Below the pieces are notes generated by a model. That model was not told the DNA's origin. It saw only the letters and a list, made by a program, of their open reading frames with translations, and did no database searches. DNA of 64,000 bases from Gandjariella thermophila (GTDB lineage Bacteria > Actinomycetota > Actinomycetes > Mycobacteriales > Pseudonocardiaceae). A program made the translations under genes and the position numbers. The stretch lies in NCBI RefSeq assembly GCF_005405885.1, contig NZ_BJFL01000029.1, forward strand, positions 1 to 64,000, given 5' to 3'. Of this stretch, positions 35,434 to 47,158 are shown one piece after another. Numbering within the stretch: position 1 is the stretch's first letter; each line of letters starts with the position of its first letter.

Positions 35434-36567
35434 ATGACCCGACCGTCCCACCCCCGCCCCGAGAGCGGTCGCCACCGCGCGACCGCGCGGCCGCGAGCCT
35501 CGCTGCTCGGGCTGGCGGTCTCGGCCGGGCTCACGGTGACCAGGACCGCGCTGCGGCTGGCCACCGTGGGCCTGGCCCGGGACCGGTCGCGCGGCCCGGC
35601 AGCCGTGGCCGGCGAGAACGCGGCGGTACCGCTACGCGGCCGGGCCCGTCACGAGACCACGGTGGTGACCGCCGAGGACGGTGTGCGGCTGCACGTCGAG
35701 ATCGACGGGCCGCCGAACGCACCGGTCACCGTGGTGCTCTGCCACGGCTACGCGCTCAACGCCGAAAGCTGGTACTTCCAGCGGGCCGCGCTCGCCCGCG
35801 AGGCCCGCGTGGTGACCTGGGACCACCGCGGCCACGGGCGCTCCGAGCGGGCCCGGTCCGGCGGCACCACGATCGAGATGCTCGGCCGGGACCTGTTCAC
35901 GGTGCTGGAGCGCACCGCGCCGAAGGGCCCGGTGGTGCTGGCCGGCCATTCCATGGGCGGCATGGCGATCCTGACGCTGGCCGCGGCCCACCCCGAGCTG
36001 TTCGGCCGCCGGGTGACCGGGGTGGCGCTGCTGGCCACCTCGGCCGGGCCGGTGAACGCCAGCCTGGGGCTGCCCCCGCAGGCGGCCACCGCCGTGAACT
36101 GGGCGGCGCTGCGGGTGATCTCGGCGGTCGCCCGGCTGCCGGCGCTGCCCCGCAGCTCGCCCGCGGTGCGGGAGCTCACCCTGCTGCTGTCCCGCCGCTG
36201 CTCGTTCGCCTCGGACGTGCCAAGGGCGCTGGTCGCCTTCCTCGCGGACATGATCCACGCCACCCCGCTGGACGTGGTCGTGGACCTGCTGCCGCGGTTC
36301 GCCGGCCTGAACGCGTTCGCGGCGCTGCCGGTGCTGCGCCGGGTGGAGACCCTGGTACTGGCGGCCGCCAACGACCTGATCACCTCGCCCGAGCACAGCA
36401 GGGTCATCGCCGAGGCGGTGCCCGGTGCCGACCTGGTGGTCGTCCCCAACGCCGGCCACGCGGTGCTGCTGGAGCACCCCGCGTTGGTCACCGGCTACCT
36501 GCTCGACCTGATCAACCGGGCCGCGGGCGCCCCGGACGGCGAGGGCCGCGCGGAACCCGTGAGCTGA
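35434..36567 (+). CDS. Alpha/beta hydrolase
   Basis: A 377-residue alpha/beta hydrolase. Nucleophile elbow GHSMGGMA near residue 172, oxyanion-side HGYALNAESW, WDHRGHGRSERA strand-loop and a C-terminal AANDLITSPEHS / NAGHAVLLEHP with the likely Asp and His. A hydrophobic N-terminal segment (LLGLAVSAGLTVT) may be a weak membrane anchor. Substrate unknown. It converges on ftsQ with a 5-bp gap and, with the DUF5999 gene, separates ftsQ from ftsZ. Confidence 0.9.
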   Translation: MTRPSHPRPESGRHRATARPRASLLGLAVSAGLTVTRTALRLATVGLARDRSRGPAAVAGENAAVPLRGRARHETTVVTAEDGVRLHVEIDGPPNAPVTVVLCHGYALNAESWYFQRAALAREARVVTWDHRGHGRSERARSGGTTIEMLGRDLFTVLERTAPKGPVVLAGHSMGGMAILTLAAAHPELFGRRVTGVALLATSAGPVNASLGLPPQAATAVNWAALRVISAVARLPALPRSSPAVRELTLLLSRRCSFASDVPRALVAFLADMIHATPLDVVVDLLPRFAGLNAFAALPVLRRVETLVLAAANDLITSPEHSRVIAEAVPGADLVVVPNAGHAVLLEHPALVTGYLLDLINRAAGAPDGEGRAEPVS

Positions 36568-36572
36568 AGCCG

Positions 36573-37364
36573 TCAGGACACCGTGGGCAGTTCCGGGCTG
36601 GACACGTCGTAGACCTGACCGTCCCGGGTGAGCAGGGCCTGCAACACGGCCGCCTTGCGCGCCGAGGACTCCACGCCGCCCCAGCGCACCTCGCGGCCCC
36701 CGGACAGGCTCAGCCGGACGCTGCCCGGCGAGCCGGCGGACACCGACAGCACCTCGGCCCGCAGCCGGTCCGGCAGCGCGGCCAGCACCCCCACCATCGC
36801 GGTGGTCAACCGGTCGTGGGGATCGGCCCGCCGCAGCCTGAGTTCGGGGACGCCGGGCGGCGGGTCGGCCACGGTCGCGTAGTCGGTGCCGGTGCGGTCC
36901 ACCAGGTGCAGGCCGTCCTCCGCGCGGATCAACCCGACCGGGCTGCGCTCGACGATCCGCACCGACACGGTGGCCGGCCAGGAGCGGTCCACCTGCACGG
37001 CCGCCACCCGGGGCAGCGCGGCCACCCGGTCGCGGATGCCGCGCAGGTCCAGCCGCAGCATCGGGCTGCCCGGCGGAATCGCCGCGGCCGCCCGCACCTG
37101 GTCCGGGGTGACGCCCATGGTGCCGACGACGTCGACGTGCCGCACCCCGAGCAGCGGGGTGAAGGTGACCCCGTAGCCGAGGCCGACCAGTGCCAGCGCG
37201 GTGAGCAGCACCATCCAGCGGCGGAACAGGATCCGCTGGCGGGACGGGCGCCGCACCGGCCGCCCGGTCCGCCGGGCACGCGCCGGATGGCTGCCGTATC
37301 CGCCGGTGCGCGGGGTGCGGCGGGTGGTTCTGGCGGCCTCGCCGGCACGGGACGGTCGGGTCAC
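36573..37364 (-). CDS. ftsQ: Cell division protein FtsQ
   Basis: A bitopic division protein: Arg-rich cytoplasmic N-terminus, one membrane helix ([18 protein letters not shown]), then the POTRA domain ([21 protein letters not shown]) and FtsQ/DivIB beta domain ([21 protein letters not shown]). GTG start 37364 overlaps the murC stop in GTGA, giving 263 residues; upstream open frame is shadow of murC. Confidence 0.93.
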   Translation of the reverse strand: MTRPSRAGEAARTTRRTPRTGGYGSHPARARRTGRPVRRPSRQRILFRRWMVLLTALALVGLGYGVTFTPLLGVRHVDVVGTMGVTPDQVRAAAAIPPGSPMLRLDLRGIRDRVAALPRVAAVQVDRSWPATVSVRIVERSPVGLIRAEDGLHLVDRTGTDYATVADPPPGVPELRLRRADPHDRLTTAMVGVLAALPDRLRAEVLSVSAGSPGSVRLSLSGGREVRWGGVESSARKAAVLQALLTRDGQVYDVSSPELPTVS

Positions 37365-38902
37365 GGGTCGGTTGGCTCCCCGGACTGCTCGGCGATCCGC
37401 TCCAGCGCGGCAAGGATCTCCGGGCCGAGCAGGGTCACGTCGCCGGCACCCATGGTGATCACCAGGTCGCCGGGCTGGGCCAGGCCGGCGACCAGGGCGG
37501 GCACCCGGTCGAAGGACGGCTCGTGGTGCACCCGCTCGGCGGGTAGCGGCACCGCCTCGGCGACCAGGGCGCCGCTCACCCCGGGGATGGGCTCCTCCCG
37601 CGCGCCGTACACGTCCAGCACCACCACCTCGTCGGCCAGGCCGAGCGCCCGGCCGAACTCGGCGGCGAAGTCCCGGGTGCGGGAGTACAGGTGCGGCTGG
37701 AAGACGACGACCAGCCGGCCGTCCCCGGCGACCAGCCGGCTGGCCCGCAACTGCGCGGTGACCTTGGTCGGGTTGTGCGCGTAGTCGTCGTACACCCGCA
37801 CCCCGGCGGCCCGGCCGCGGAACTCGAACCGCCGCCGCACCCCGCCGAACGCGGCCAGCCCGGCCAGCATGCCGTCCACCGGGGCGCCGAGCTCGACCCC
37901 GGCCAGCAGCGCGGCCGCCGCGTCCAGCGCCATGTGCTCGCCCGGCACCGACACGCGCAGCCGCACGGTGCGGCCGTCGAGGGTGACGTCCACCTCGCCG
38001 CCGGCACTCGCCTCGCCGTCCCCGCTGACCGCGCGGAAATCCCGCAGCGTGGCGTCGCCCGAGCCGGTCGCGGTGAACCCGTACCGGCGCACCCGGACGC
38101 CGGCCGCCTCGGCGCGGTCGGCCAGCGCCGCCGAGCCCGGGTCGTCGGCGCACGCCACCAGCACCCCACCCGGTCCGATCCGCGTCACGAACGCGTCGAA
38201 CACCGCGACGTAGGCGTCCACCGTGCCGTGGTGGTCCAGGTGGTCGGCCTCCACGTTGGTCACCACCGCCACCGAGGGCGTGAAGGCGAGGAAGGAGCCG
38301 TCGCTCTCGTCGGCCTCGGCGACGAACAGGCCGCCGCTGCCGTGGTGCGCGTTGGCGCCGGACTCGTTGAGGTCGCCGCCGATCGCGAACGACGGGTCCA
38401 GGCCGCAGTGCTGCAGCGCGACGGTGAGCATCGAGGTGGTCGACGTCTTGCCGTGGGTGCCGGCGACGCACGCCACCCGGTGCCCGACCATCAGCCCGGC
38501 CAGCGCCTCGGACCGGTGCAGCACCGGGATACCGCGGCGCCGCGCCTCGGCCAGCTCCGGGTTGGCGGCCCGGATCGCGCTGGACACCACCACGGCGGTC
38601 GGGCCGCCGTCGAGCAGGTCCAGGTTGGCGGCGTCGTGGCCGACGGCGATCCGCGCGCCCTGCGCCCGCAGCGCGAGCACGGTGCGGGAGTCCTTGGCGT
38701 CCGACCCGGACACCGCGTCGCCCCTGGCGAGCAGGATGCGGGCGATGCCGCTCATCCCGGCGCCGCCGATGCCGACCAGGTGCACCCTGGCCAGCACCTC
38801 CTCCCCCGACCCGCGTTCAGCGGGCTGAACGGGGGTTTGCGCGTCCCCGAAACCCCCATCGAGCCCGCTGGATGCGGGATGGGCGGGCCGAGTCGTGCTC
38901 AC
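37361..38902 (-). CDS. murC: UDP-N-acetylmuramate--L-alanine ligase
   Basis: Adds the first amino acid to UDP-MurNAc. N-terminal [17 protein letters not shown] loop [36 protein letters not shown], central [10 protein letters not shown] and [11 protein letters not shown]. An N-terminal extension of about 40 residues precedes the Rossmann domain. GTG start 38902 overlaps the murG stop (GTGA). 513 residues. Confidence 0.97.
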   Translation of the reverse strand: MSTTRPAHPASSGLDGGFGDAQTPVQPAERGSGEEVLARVHLVGIGGAGMSGIARILLARGDAVSGSDAKDSRTVLALRAQGARIAVGHDAANLDLLDGGPTAVVVSSAIRAANPELAEARRRGIPVLHRSEALAGLMVGHRVACVAGTHGKTSTTSMLTVALQHCGLDPSFAIGGDLNESGANAHHGSGGLFVAEADESDGSFLAFTPSVAVVTNVEADHLDHHGTVDAYVAVFDAFVTRIGPGGVLVACADDPGSAALADRAEAAGVRVRRYGFTATGSGDATLRDFRAVSGDGEASAGGEVDVTLDGRTVRLRVSVPGEHMALDAAAALLAGVELGAPVDGMLAGLAAFGGVRRRFEFRGRAAGVRVYDDYAHNPTKVTAQLRASRLVAGDGRLVVVFQPHLYSRTRDFAAEFGRALGLADEVVVLDVYGAREEPIPGVSGALVAEAVPLPAERVHHEPSFDRVPALVAGLAQPGDLVITMGAGDVTLLGPEILAALERIAEQSGEPTDP

Positions 38903-40011
38903 TTGCGCACCACCTCCAGCACGGTTCTGGCCAGCACGTCGCCGGCCTCCCGGTGCCCGCTGCCGCGGGCGGCCGCGCTCATCCCGGCCAGCCGGTGCGG
39001 GTCGCGCAGCATCGGGATGACCGTGTCGATCACCTTCTGCGCGGTCATCTCCTCGTCCGGCACCAGCAGCGCGCCGCCGGCGCGGACCACCGGCTCGGCG
39101 TTGAGCGCCTGCTCGCCGTTGCCGTGCGGCAGCGGCACGTACACCGCGGGCAGGCCGACCGCGGAGACCTCGGCCACGGTCATCGCGCCGCACCGGCACA
39201 GCACCGCGTCCGCGGCGGCGTAGGCCAGGTCCATCCGCTCCAGGTAGGGCACGGTGACGTACGGCGGGGCACCCGGCACGGACTGCACGGCGACGGTGTT
39301 GCGCGGGCCGTGCGCGTGCAGCACGCCGATCCCGGCCTGGGCGAACGCGCCGGCCGCGGCGGAGGCGGCGTTGTTCAGCGTGCGCGCGCCCTGCGAGCCG
39401 CCGAACACCAGCAGCGTCGGCGCGGTCGGGTGCAGCCCGAAGTGCGCCCGCGCCTGCGCGCGCAGCGCCGACCGGTCCAGGTTGATGATCGACTCCCGGA
39501 GCGGGATGCCGATCACCTCGGCGTCGGCCAGCCCGGAGCCGGGCACCGCGGCGGCCACCCGCTCGGCGAACCGGGCGCCGACCTTGTTGGCCAGCCCGGC
39601 GCGGGCGTTTGCCTCGTGCACCACGATCGGCACCCGGCCGCGGGCGGCCAGGTAGGCGGGCAGCGCGACGTAGCCGCCGAAGCCGACCACCACGTCCGCG
39701 CCGACCCGGTCCAGCACGTCCCGCGTCCGCTTGACGGCGTCGCGCACCTTCAGCGGCAGCTTCAGCAGGTCCGTGGTGGGCTTGCGGGGCATCGGCACCG
39801 GCGGGATCAGCTCCAGCGGGTAGCCCCGCGCCGGCACCAGCGTCTTCTCCAGCCCGCGTTCGGTGCCCAGCGCCACCACGCGCGCGTCGGGTCGCAGCCG
39901 GCGCACCGCGTCGGCGAGTGCCAGTGCCGGTTCGATGTGTCCCGCGGTGCCGCCGCCGGCGACCACCACGCACGGACCACCAACCCGTGGGACACGGTCC
40001 TGCCCGCTCAA
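38899..40011 (-). CDS. murG: UDP-N-acetylglucosamine transferase MurG
   Basis: GT28 glycosyltransferase converting lipid I to lipid II at the inner membrane face. N-terminal [44 protein letters not shown]; nucleotide-binding [15 protein letters not shown]; acceptor/donor segment [26 protein letters not shown] with [12 protein letters not shown]. 370 residues, normal length. It starts 33 bp after ftsW. Confidence 0.97.
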   Translation of the reverse strand: MSGQDRVPRVGGPCVVVAGGGTAGHIEPALALADAVRRLRPDARVVALGTERGLEKTLVPARGYPLELIPPVPMPRKPTTDLLKLPLKVRDAVKRTRDVLDRVGADVVVGFGGYVALPAYLAARGRVPIVVHEANARAGLANKVGARFAERVAAAVPGSGLADAEVIGIPLRESIINLDRSALRAQARAHFGLHPTAPTLLVFGGSQGARTLNNAASAAAGAFAQAGIGVLHAHGPRNTVAVQSVPGAPPYVTVPYLERMDLAYAAADAVLCRCGAMTVAEVSAVGLPAVYVPLPHGNGEQALNAEPVVRAGGALLVPDEEMTAQKVIDTVIPMLRDPHRLAGMSAAARGSGHREAGDVLARTVLEVVRK

Positions 40012-40044
40012 CGACTTCCTCCTTCGACTCCGACCCGCTCCCCG

Positions 40045-41469
40045 TCAACGTCCATGGCTGGTCCGGCGCGGGGCGGTGCGGTCCGCGGCCCGGCGCCGCT
40101 GCTGCTTCGTCGACGCCGCCCGGCGCGTCCGGCGCCGGTCGTCGGCCAGGTGCGCGGCCCCGCCACGGACCGCGCCGGTTGGCCGGCCGGCGCGTTTCGG
40201 CGGCGTGGACGGCCGGGCCGGCCGCCGCCTGGCCGGGGGACGGTACGGGTCCGGCACCGGCAGCCGCAACAGCCGGCCGAGCCGGCCCTCGCCGGAGTTC
40301 CGCAGCGTCGCCACCGCCTCCGGCTCGTGCCGCGCACAGTTGGCAAGGATGCCGAACACCAGCATCGTGGTCACCACCGAGGTCCCTCCCCAGGAGATCA
40401 GCGGCAGGGTGATCCCGGTGATGGGCAGCATGCCGATCACGTAGCCGATGTTGATCGCCGCCTGGGCCACCAGCCAGGTGGTCAGCGTGGCGGCCACCAG
40501 CCTGATCCACGGGTCGGTATTGCGGGCGGCGATCCGCATGCCCACCACGGCCAGCGTGGCGAACAGGCCCAGCACCACCGCGCAGCCGAGGAACCCCAAC
40601 TCCTCGCCGATCAGCGCGAAGATGAAGTCGTTGTAGACGTTGGGCAGGTAGAACCACTTCGAGGCGCCCTGGCCGAGGCCCTTGCCCAGCAGCCCGCCGT
40701 CGGCCAGCGCGTACAGGGCCTGCCTGGCCTGGTAGGCGGCGCCGCTGGGATCGGACTCCGGGTTGAGGAACGAGGCCACCCGGGCCAGCCGGTAGCTCGC
40801 GCCCACCGCCAGCAGCCCGACGCCCGCGAGACCGCCCGCGGCGAGGGCGGCGAACAGCCGCATCGGCGCGCCGACGAACCACAGCAACCCGATCAGCACC
40901 ACGCCGAGGGTCACCGTGCTGCCCAGATCGGGTTCCAGCATGACCAGCGCGAACATCACCAGCGCCACCGGCACCACGGGCACCAGCAGGTGCCGGTACT
41001 GGCGCAGCAGCGCCCGCTTGGTGACCAGCACGTGCGCGCCCCACAGCGCGAGCGCCAGCTTGGCCGGCTCGACCGGCTGGAACGACATCCCGCCGAGCAC
41101 GAACCACGCGCGGGCCCCGTTCACCTTGTGTCCGAGCGGGGTGAGCACCAGGGCCAGCAGCAGCACGGACAGCAGCACGGCCGGCCCGGACAGCCGGCGC
41201 AGCGCGCGCAGCGGCACCCGCAGGCCGATCCAGAACAGCACCAGCCCGACGCCGGTGTAGATGAGCTGCTTCTTGAACATCCAGTACGAGGACTGGACCA
41301 GCGAGTACGACTCGACCGACGACGCGGACAGCACCATCACCAGGCCGATCGCGGTGAGCAGCCCGAACACCGCGAGCACCAGGTGGAAGGAGGTCAGCGG
41401 GCGGGCGAGCCACGCGGTCCACGCGGCCCGCAGCGCGGCCACCCGGTTGGCCTGCCCGGCGCTGGTCAT
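40045..41469 (-). CDS. ftsW: Peptidoglycan glycosyltransferase FtsW (SEDS family)
   Basis: A SEDS-family polytopic protein with about ten helices. The family segments [35 protein letters not shown] and a [11 protein letters not shown]-like stretch ([14 protein letters not shown]) are present. It polymerises glycan strands at the septum with FtsI. The C-terminal 80 residues are a basic Arg/Pro-rich cytoplasmic tail. Its ATG overlaps the murD stop (ATGA). Confidence 0.96.
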   Translation of the reverse strand: MTSAGQANRVAALRAAWTAWLARPLTSFHLVLAVFGLLTAIGLVMVLSASSVESYSLVQSSYWMFKKQLIYTGVGLVLFWIGLRVPLRALRRLSGPAVLLSVLLLALVLTPLGHKVNGARAWFVLGGMSFQPVEPAKLALALWGAHVLVTKRALLRQYRHLLVPVVPVALVMFALVMLEPDLGSTVTLGVVLIGLLWFVGAPMRLFAALAAGGLAGVGLLAVGASYRLARVASFLNPESDPSGAAYQARQALYALADGGLLGKGLGQGASKWFYLPNVYNDFIFALIGEELGFLGCAVVLGLFATLAVVGMRIAARNTDPWIRLVAATLTTWLVAQAAINIGYVIGMLPITGITLPLISWGGTSVVTTMLVFGILANCARHEPEAVATLRNSGEGRLGRLLRLPVPDPYRPPARRRPARPSTPPKRAGRPTGAVRGGAAHLADDRRRTRRAASTKQQRRRAADRTAPRRTSHGR

Positions 41470-42875
41470 GTCGCACCGGTGGACGTTCTCGACGCGTCCC
41501 GCGCGGCGCGCAGCCGGGCGACCGCCTCGGCGAACGCGCGGCCGCGGTGGGCGTAGTCGGTGAACATGTCCATCGAGGCCGCGGCGGGGGCGAGCAGCAC
41601 GACGTCGCCCGGCGCGGCCACGGCGGCGGCCTCCCGTACCACCTGGTCCATGGCCCCATCGTCTCCCGCGGTCACCACTCGAACGGGGACCTGCGGTGCG
41701 TGTCGCGCCAGCGCCGCCGCGATCAGGTCACGGTCCGCGCCGATCAGCACCACCCCGGCCAGCCGGGGTCCGACCTCGGCGACCAGCTCGTCCACCGACG
41801 CGCCCTTGAGCAGCCCGCCGGCCACCCACACCACCCTCGGGTGGCCGCGCAGCGAGGCGGCCGCGGCGTGCGGGTTGGTCGCCTTGGAGTCATCCACGTA
41901 GCGCACCCCGTCGACCTCGCCGACGACCTGGGCCCGGTGCGCGCCCGGCCGGAACGCCCGCAGCCCCTCGGCGACCGCCTCCGGCGGCACCCCGTGGGCG
42001 CGGGCCAGCGCGGCGGCGGCCAGCGCGTCGGCCACCCCGGGTGGGCCGGCCGGGTGCACGTCGGCGACCTCGGCCAGCGGCACGCCGTCGGCGAAGCCGC
42101 GGTCCACCAGGTGGTCGCCGACCACGCCGAGCTGGCCGGGCGCCGGCTCGGCGGCGGTCAGCCCGACCTTGCGCGGCGCGGGCGCGGCGGCCAGCAGCGT
42201 GGCGACCATCGGATCGTCCACCCCGGCCACGGCCACGTCGCCGGTGAGCACCCTGGCCTTGGCGGCGGCGTAGGCGTCCAGCGAGCCGTGCCAGTCCAGG
42301 TGGTCCTCGGCGATGTTCAGCAGCGCCCCGGCGGCCGGCCGCACCGACGGCGACCAGTGCAGCTGGAAGCTGGACAGCTCCACGGCCAACACCCGGTGCC
42401 CGGCGCGCAGCGCGTCCACCACGGGCAGGCCGACGTTGCCGCAGGCCACCGCGTCCAGGCCGGCGGCGCGCAGGATCGACTCGAGCATGCCGACGGTGGT
42501 GGTCTTGCCGTTGGTGCCGGTCACCGCGAGCCAGGTGGGCGGGTCGTCCCGGTCCCGGCTCATCCGCCAGGCCAGCTCCACCTCGCCGATCACCTCGACG
42601 CCGGCCGCGGCCGCGGCGGCCAGCAGCGGGCTGCCCGGCCGCCAGCCGGGGCTGGTCACCACCAGGTCGGTGCCGTCGGGTGGCGCGGCGAGCCCGGCGA
42701 CCAGCTCGGCACCGGCGGCGCCGACCGAGGCGAGCGAGGCGAGCCGGTCCTCGGCGGCGTCGGTGACGGTGACCCGGGCGCCCAGCGCGAGCAGTGCCTC
42801 GGCGGCGGACCGGCCGGTCACGCCGGCGCCGGCGACCAGTACCCGCCGGCCGGCGAGCCCGGCTGTCCTCGTCAT
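41466..42875 (-). CDS. murD: UDP-N-acetylmuramoylalanine--D-glutamate ligase
   Basis: Adds D-Glu to UDP-MurNAc-L-Ala. N-terminal [22 protein letters not shown] loop [63 protein letters not shown] and a C-terminal [22 protein letters not shown]. 469 residues; it starts 4 bp after mraY ends. Confidence 0.97.
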   Translation of the reverse strand: MTRTAGLAGRRVLVAGAGVTGRSAAEALLALGARVTVTDAAEDRLASLASVGAAGAELVAGLAAPPDGTDLVVTSPGWRPGSPLLAAAAAAGVEVIGEVELAWRMSRDRDDPPTWLAVTGTNGKTTTVGMLESILRAAGLDAVACGNVGLPVVDALRAGHRVLAVELSSFQLHWSPSVRPAAGALLNIAEDHLDWHGSLDAYAAAKARVLTGDVAVAGVDDPMVATLLAAAPAPRKVGLTAAEPAPGQLGVVGDHLVDRGFADGVPLAEVADVHPAGPPGVADALAAAALARAHGVPPEAVAEGLRAFRPGAHRAQVVGEVDGVRYVDDSKATNPHAAAASLRGHPRVVWVAGGLLKGASVDELVAEVGPRLAGVVLIGADRDLIAAALARHAPQVPVRVVTAGDDGAMDQVVREAAAVAAPGDVVLLAPAAASMDMFTDYAHRGRAFAEAVARLRAARDASRTSTGAT

Positions 42876-42879
42876 GGGA

Positions 42880-43965
42880 TCAACCCCCCACGGCGCCCAG
42901 CCAGTCGCTGTAGAACAGGCCGAGGCCGAACATGCAGCAGATCCCGCCGAGCAGCCAGAACCGGATGATCACCGTGGTCTCCGCCCAGCCGGCCAGCTCG
43001 AAGTGGTGGTGGAAGGGCGCCATCCGGAACAGCCGCCGCCGGGTGGCCCGGAACATCGCGATCTGCAGCACCACGGACAGCGACTCCACCACGAACAGCC
43101 CGCCGATGATCACCAGCAGCAGCTCGGTGCGGGTCGACATGGACAGCCCGGCGATCAGCCCGCCGAGGGCCAGCGAGCCGGTGTCCCCCATGAAGATCTT
43201 CGCCGGGGCCGCGTTCCACCACAGGAAGCCCACGCAGCCGGCCATCGCCGCGGCCGCGACCACGGCCAGGTCCAGCGGGTCGCGCACCTGGTAACAGCCG
43301 GCGGTGGCGAGCTGGCTGCAGTCGTAGTGGAACTGCCAGTAGGAGATGAACACGTAGCTGGCCAGCACCATCGCCGAGGTGCCTCCGGCCAGCCCGTCCA
43401 GGCCGTCGGTGAAGTTGACCGCGTTCGACCAGGCGCTGACCAGCAGGTAGCAGAACACCACGAAGCCGACCACGCCGAAGGACACGATGGTGATGTCCCG
43501 GACGAAGGACAGGTTCACCGACGCCGGGGTCAGGCCGTCCCGGTTGGGGAAGCGCAGCACCAGGATGGCGAACGCGATCGTGGCCACGAACTGGCCGACC
43601 AGCTTCGCCGTCTTGTTCAGGCCCAGGTTGCGCTGCTTGCGGATCTTGATGAAGTCGTCCAGGAAGCCGACCAGGCCGAGCGCGGTGGTGAGGAACAGCA
43701 CCAGCAGGCCGGACGCGGTGGGTTCGGGCCCGCGGGGATCGGAGAACCGGTTGTCCACGTGCACCGCGATGTAGCCGGCCCACATGGCGACCAGGATCGC
43801 CACGCCGCCCATGGTCGGGGTGCCGCGCTTGGACTTGTGGTTCTGCGGGCCCTCCTCACGGATCTCCTGGCCGAAGCCCTGCCGGGAGAACACCCGGATC
43901 AGGTAGGGCGTGAACAGGATGGAGACGACCAGCCCCACCGCGGCGGCGATCAGGATGCTCTTCAC
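42880..43965 (-). CDS. mraY: Phospho-N-acetylmuramoyl-pentapeptide transferase
   Basis: Forms lipid I on undecaprenyl phosphate. Ten helices with the family marks [30 protein letters not shown] (DD motif), [29 protein letters not shown] and [16 protein letters not shown] start 43965 overlaps the murF stop (GTGA); 361 residues. Confidence 0.97.
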   Translation of the reverse strand: MKSILIAAAVGLVVSILFTPYLIRVFSRQGFGQEIREEGPQNHKSKRGTPTMGGVAILVAMWAGYIAVHVDNRFSDPRGPEPTASGLLVLFLTTALGLVGFLDDFIKIRKQRNLGLNKTAKLVGQFVATIAFAILVLRFPNRDGLTPASVNLSFVRDITIVSFGVVGFVVFCYLLVSAWSNAVNFTDGLDGLAGGTSAMVLASYVFISYWQFHYDCSQLATAGCYQVRDPLDLAVVAAAAMAGCVGFLWWNAAPAKIFMGDTGSLALGGLIAGLSMSTRTELLLVIIGGLFVVESLSVVLQIAMFRATRRRLFRMAPFHHHFELAGWAETTVIIRFWLLGGICCMFGLGLFYSDWLGAVGG

Positions 43966-45449
43966 GCCGGGCCACCGTCCCGGGCCGCGGCCAGCAGCGC
44001 CTCGGCGACCCGCCACAGCTCGGCCACCTTTGAGGCCTTCACCAGCACGACGTCACCCGCACGCAACTCCTCGCGCAGCAGCGAGATCGCGGCATCGACG
44101 TCCGGCACCAGCACCGACTCCTCTCCCCATGACCCCTCCAGGCACGCCCCCTGATGCATGGCCGCGGCCTGCTCACCGACCACGACCAGGCGGTTGATGT
44201 CCAACCGCACCGCCAGCCGACCGATCTCGTCGTGCGCGGCGGCGCTGGCCTCGCCCAACTCACCCATCACCCCGAGGACGGCCCAGCTCCGCCGGGGTTG
44301 CTCGGCGGAGCGCGCCATGGTGGCCAGGCTCTTCAGCGCCGCGCGCACGGACTCCGGGTTGGCGTTGTACGCGTCGTTGACCACGGTGACCCCGTCCGGC
44401 CGGGTGGTCACCTCCATCCTGCGGGCGGAGCGCCGCCGGGCCGAGGACAGCCACTCGGCGGCCTGGTCCACGGTCGCGCCCAGTTCCAGCGCCACCGCGG
44501 CGGCGGAGAGCGCGTTGCCGACCATGTGCTCGCCGTGCACGCTGAGCGTCACGTCCGCCTCACCTGCCGGGGTGACCAGCCGGAACGACGCCCTGGCCTG
44601 CTCGTCGAGCCGGACGTCGACGGCGCGCACGCCGGCGCTGGGATCCTGGCCGACCCGGACCACCCGGGCCGACGTCCGCGCGGCCATCGCGGCCACCAGC
44701 GCGTCGTCCGCGTTGAGCACCGCGACGCCGCCCCGCTCGGCCGGCGGCAGCGCCTCGACCAGCTCACCCTTGGTGCGCGCGATCTCCTCGCGGGAGCCGA
44801 ACTCGCCGAGGTGCGCGCTGCCCACGTTGAGCACCACACCGATCCGCGGCGGCGCGGTGCGGCACAGCGCGGCGATGTGCCCGGGGCCGCGGGCGGACAG
44901 CTCCAGCACCAGGTGCCGGGTGGCCGCGTCGGCGCGCAGCACGGTCCACGGGTGGCCCAGCTCGTTGTTGAACGACCCGGGCGGCGCCACCGTCGGCCCC
45001 ATCGGCTCGAGCACCTGGGCGATCAGGTCCTTGGTGGAGGTCTTGCCGGACGACCCGGTCACCCCGACCACGGTCAGCCCGCCCGCGGTCAGCTCGTCCA
45101 CCACGTTCCGGGCCAGCGCGGCCAGCCCGGCCAGCACGGCGGCGCCGGAACCGTCGGTGTCCCCGGCCAGCGCGACCGACCGGCGGTGCGCCTCGCTGAC
45201 CGGCGGCACGATCACCGCGGGCGCGTCCACCTCGTGGGCGGCGAGCACGCCCACGGCTCCGGCGGCCACGGCCGCGGCCGCGAAGTCGTGGCCGTCCACC
45301 CGCTCGCCGGGCATGGCGACGAACAGCCCGCCCTCGGTGACCTTGCGGGAGTCGAACTCCACGCTCCCGGTGACCGTCGCCGTGCCGTCGGTGCGGTGCA
45401 GCCGACCGCCGACCGCCTCGGCGATCTCCGCCAGTGTCCGAGGGATCAT
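43962..45449 (-). CDS. murF: UDP-N-acetylmuramoyl-tripeptide--D-alanyl-D-alanine ligase
   Basis: Adds D-Ala-D-Ala. N-terminal [27 protein letters not shown] loop [41 protein letters not shown], then [17 protein letters not shown] and [12 protein letters not shown]. 495 residues. Its start overlaps the murE stop by 4 nt. Confidence 0.97.
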   Translation of the reverse strand: MIPRTLAEIAEAVGGRLHRTDGTATVTGSVEFDSRKVTEGGLFVAMPGERVDGHDFAAAAVAAGAVGVLAAHEVDAPAVIVPPVSEAHRRSVALAGDTDGSGAAVLAGLAALARNVVDELTAGGLTVVGVTGSSGKTSTKDLIAQVLEPMGPTVAPPGSFNNELGHPWTVLRADAATRHLVLELSARGPGHIAALCRTAPPRIGVVLNVGSAHLGEFGSREEIARTKGELVEALPPAERGGVAVLNADDALVAAMAARTSARVVRVGQDPSAGVRAVDVRLDEQARASFRLVTPAGEADVTLSVHGEHMVGNALSAAAVALELGATVDQAAEWLSSARRRSARRMEVTTRPDGVTVVNDAYNANPESVRAALKSLATMARSAEQPRRSWAVLGVMGELGEASAAAHDEIGRLAVRLDINRLVVVGEQAAAMHQGACLEGSWGEESVLVPDVDAAISLLREELRAGDVVLVKASKVAELWRVAEALLAAARDGGPA

Positions 45450-46996
45450 CGGGTGACCCCGCCGAGCGTCTCTCTGATCGCCGCCTCCAGCTCCTCGCGG
45501 TCGGAGAACGGATGCACCACGCCTGCGACCTCCTGGCCGGTCTCGTGTCCCTTGCCGGCGACCACCACCACGTCACCGGGTTTCGCACTGGCCACCGCGG
45601 CGGCGATGGCCTCCCTGCGGTCACCCACCTCGATCACCTCGCCGCGTTCGCCTTCCGGCACGGCGCGGGCGCCGGCCAGCATGCTGGCCCGGATGGCGGC
45701 CGGGTCTTCGCTGCGCGGGTTGTCGTCGGTGACCACCAGCAGGTCGGCACGGCGGGCGGCGGCCTCACCCATCAGCGGACGCTTGGCCACGTCCCGGTCA
45801 CCGCCGCAGCCGAGCACCACGATCACCCGGCCGGCGGCCCGGGCGCGCACCGCGTCCAGGGCCAGCGCCACGGCGGCCGGCTTGTGCGAGTAGTCCACCA
45901 CCGCGGTGAAGTCCTGGCCGGCGTCCACCCGTTCCATCCGGCCGGGCACGTCCACGCCGGCCAGCCCCTCCCGGATCGCCTCGGCCGGTACGCCCACCGC
46001 GTGCAGGCAGGCGGTGGCCAGCAGCGCGTTGGTCACGTTGAAGGTGCCGGGCAGCCGGATCTCGATCGGGATGCGCACCCCGTCCGGGCCGTGCGCGGTG
46101 AACGCCTGGCTGCCGTCCACGTCGACCCGCACATCGCCGGCCGTCCAGGTGGCCTCGCCGGTGGTGGACACGGTGATCGTGCCGTCCCGGACCAGCCGCG
46201 GGCCCCACTCGCCGTCCACGCACACCACCTCGGTCGCGGACCGGCCGTCGAACAGCTTCGCCTTGGCGGCGAAGTAGTCCTCCATCGTGGGGTGGAAGTC
46301 CAGGTGGTCCTGGGAGAGGTTGGTGAACGCACCGACCGCGAACCGGGTGCCGGCGGCCCGGCCCAGCGCGAGCGCGTGGCTGGACACCTCCATCGGCACG
46401 TGGGTGACGCCCTGCTCGACCATCAGCGCGAACAGCGCCTGCAGGTCCGGCGCCTCCGGCGTGGTGAACGCGCTGGCCAGCCGCTCTCCGGCGATCCTGG
46501 TCTCCACCGTGCCGATCAGCCCGGTCACCCTCCCCGCCGCGCGCAGCCCGGCCTCCAGCAGGTAGGTCGTGGTGGTCTTGCCGGAGGTGCCGGTCACCCC
46601 GAGCACGGCCAGCTTCCCCGACGGCTCGCCGTAGATGCGGGCGGACAGCGCGCCGAGCACCGCGCGGGGGTCGTCGTGCACCAGCACCGGGACGCCGGGC
46701 TCGCGCAGCGCGGGGCGCTCCGCACCGGCCGGGTCGGTGAGCACCGCGACGGCGCCGGCGGTCAGCGCGCGCTCGGCGAAGTCGGCGCCGTGCACGCGAG
46801 CCCCGGGCAGCGCGGCGAACAGGTCACCCGGTTGGACGTGCTGGGCACGCAGCGTCACGCCACTGACCGTGGCCTCGGTGCCGGCGGGCCGGACCCGGAC
46901 ACCCGGCTCGGTGGCCAGCGCCGTCACGGCGACCGGCTCAGTCACCGACGGGCGGGGCGGGGCGGGCGCCAGCTTGCCCTCGAGCTTGGCAGGCAC
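45446..46996 (-). CDS. murE: UDP-N-acetylmuramoyl-tripeptide synthetase (meso-DAP type)
   Basis: Adds the third stem residue. ATP loop GVTGTSGKTTTTYLL; TTPEAPDLQAL; EVSSHALALGR; NLSQDHLDFHPTMEDYFAAK; DYSHKPAAV; and TDDNPRSEDP, where DNPR is the meso-diaminopimelate specificity motif, so the wall is probably mDAP type. GTG 46996 (VPAKLEG) is taken as start from similarity to typical actinobacterial MurE N-termini; no strong ribosome binding site precedes it. In most relatives ftsI lies immediately upstream; here DUF397 and an inserted module do. Confidence 0.95.
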   Translation of the reverse strand: MPAKLEGKLAPAPPRPSVTEPVAVTALATEPGVRVRPAGTEATVSGVTLRAQHVQPGDLFAALPGARVHGADFAERALTAGAVAVLTDPAGAERPALREPGVPVLVHDDPRAVLGALSARIYGEPSGKLAVLGVTGTSGKTTTTYLLEAGLRAAGRVTGLIGTVETRIAGERLASAFTTPEAPDLQALFALMVEQGVTHVPMEVSSHALALGRAAGTRFAVGAFTNLSQDHLDFHPTMEDYFAAKAKLFDGRSATEVVCVDGEWGPRLVRDGTITVSTTGEATWTAGDVRVDVDGSQAFTAHGPDGVRIPIEIRLPGTFNVTNALLATACLHAVGVPAEAIREGLAGVDVPGRMERVDAGQDFTAVVDYSHKPAAVALALDAVRARAAGRVIVVLGCGGDRDVAKRPLMGEAAARRADLLVVTDDNPRSEDPAAIRASMLAGARAVPEGERGEVIEVGDRREAIAAAVASAKPGDVVVVAGKGHETGQEVAGVVHPFSDREELEAAIRETLGGVTR

Positions 46997-47158
46997 GTCG
47001 CGAAAGGTTACCGGCGGCCTGCCTCGCCCTCGTCGCGCCGGTACCGTTCCCACCTCCGGGGCCACTCACCTGCATGGACACCGGTCGGTGGGCGCACCAC
47101 AAGAAGGCCGACAGCGATCCAGGTGATCCGAGAGTAATCCTGATCAACCAGGATGGCG

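Noticed and set aside
38872-41556. Long plus-strand open frame opposite murG and ftsW
   Set aside because: Both minus-strand genes are certain; the frame is a compositional shadow with no ribosome binding site and Gln/Arg/His-rich sequence.
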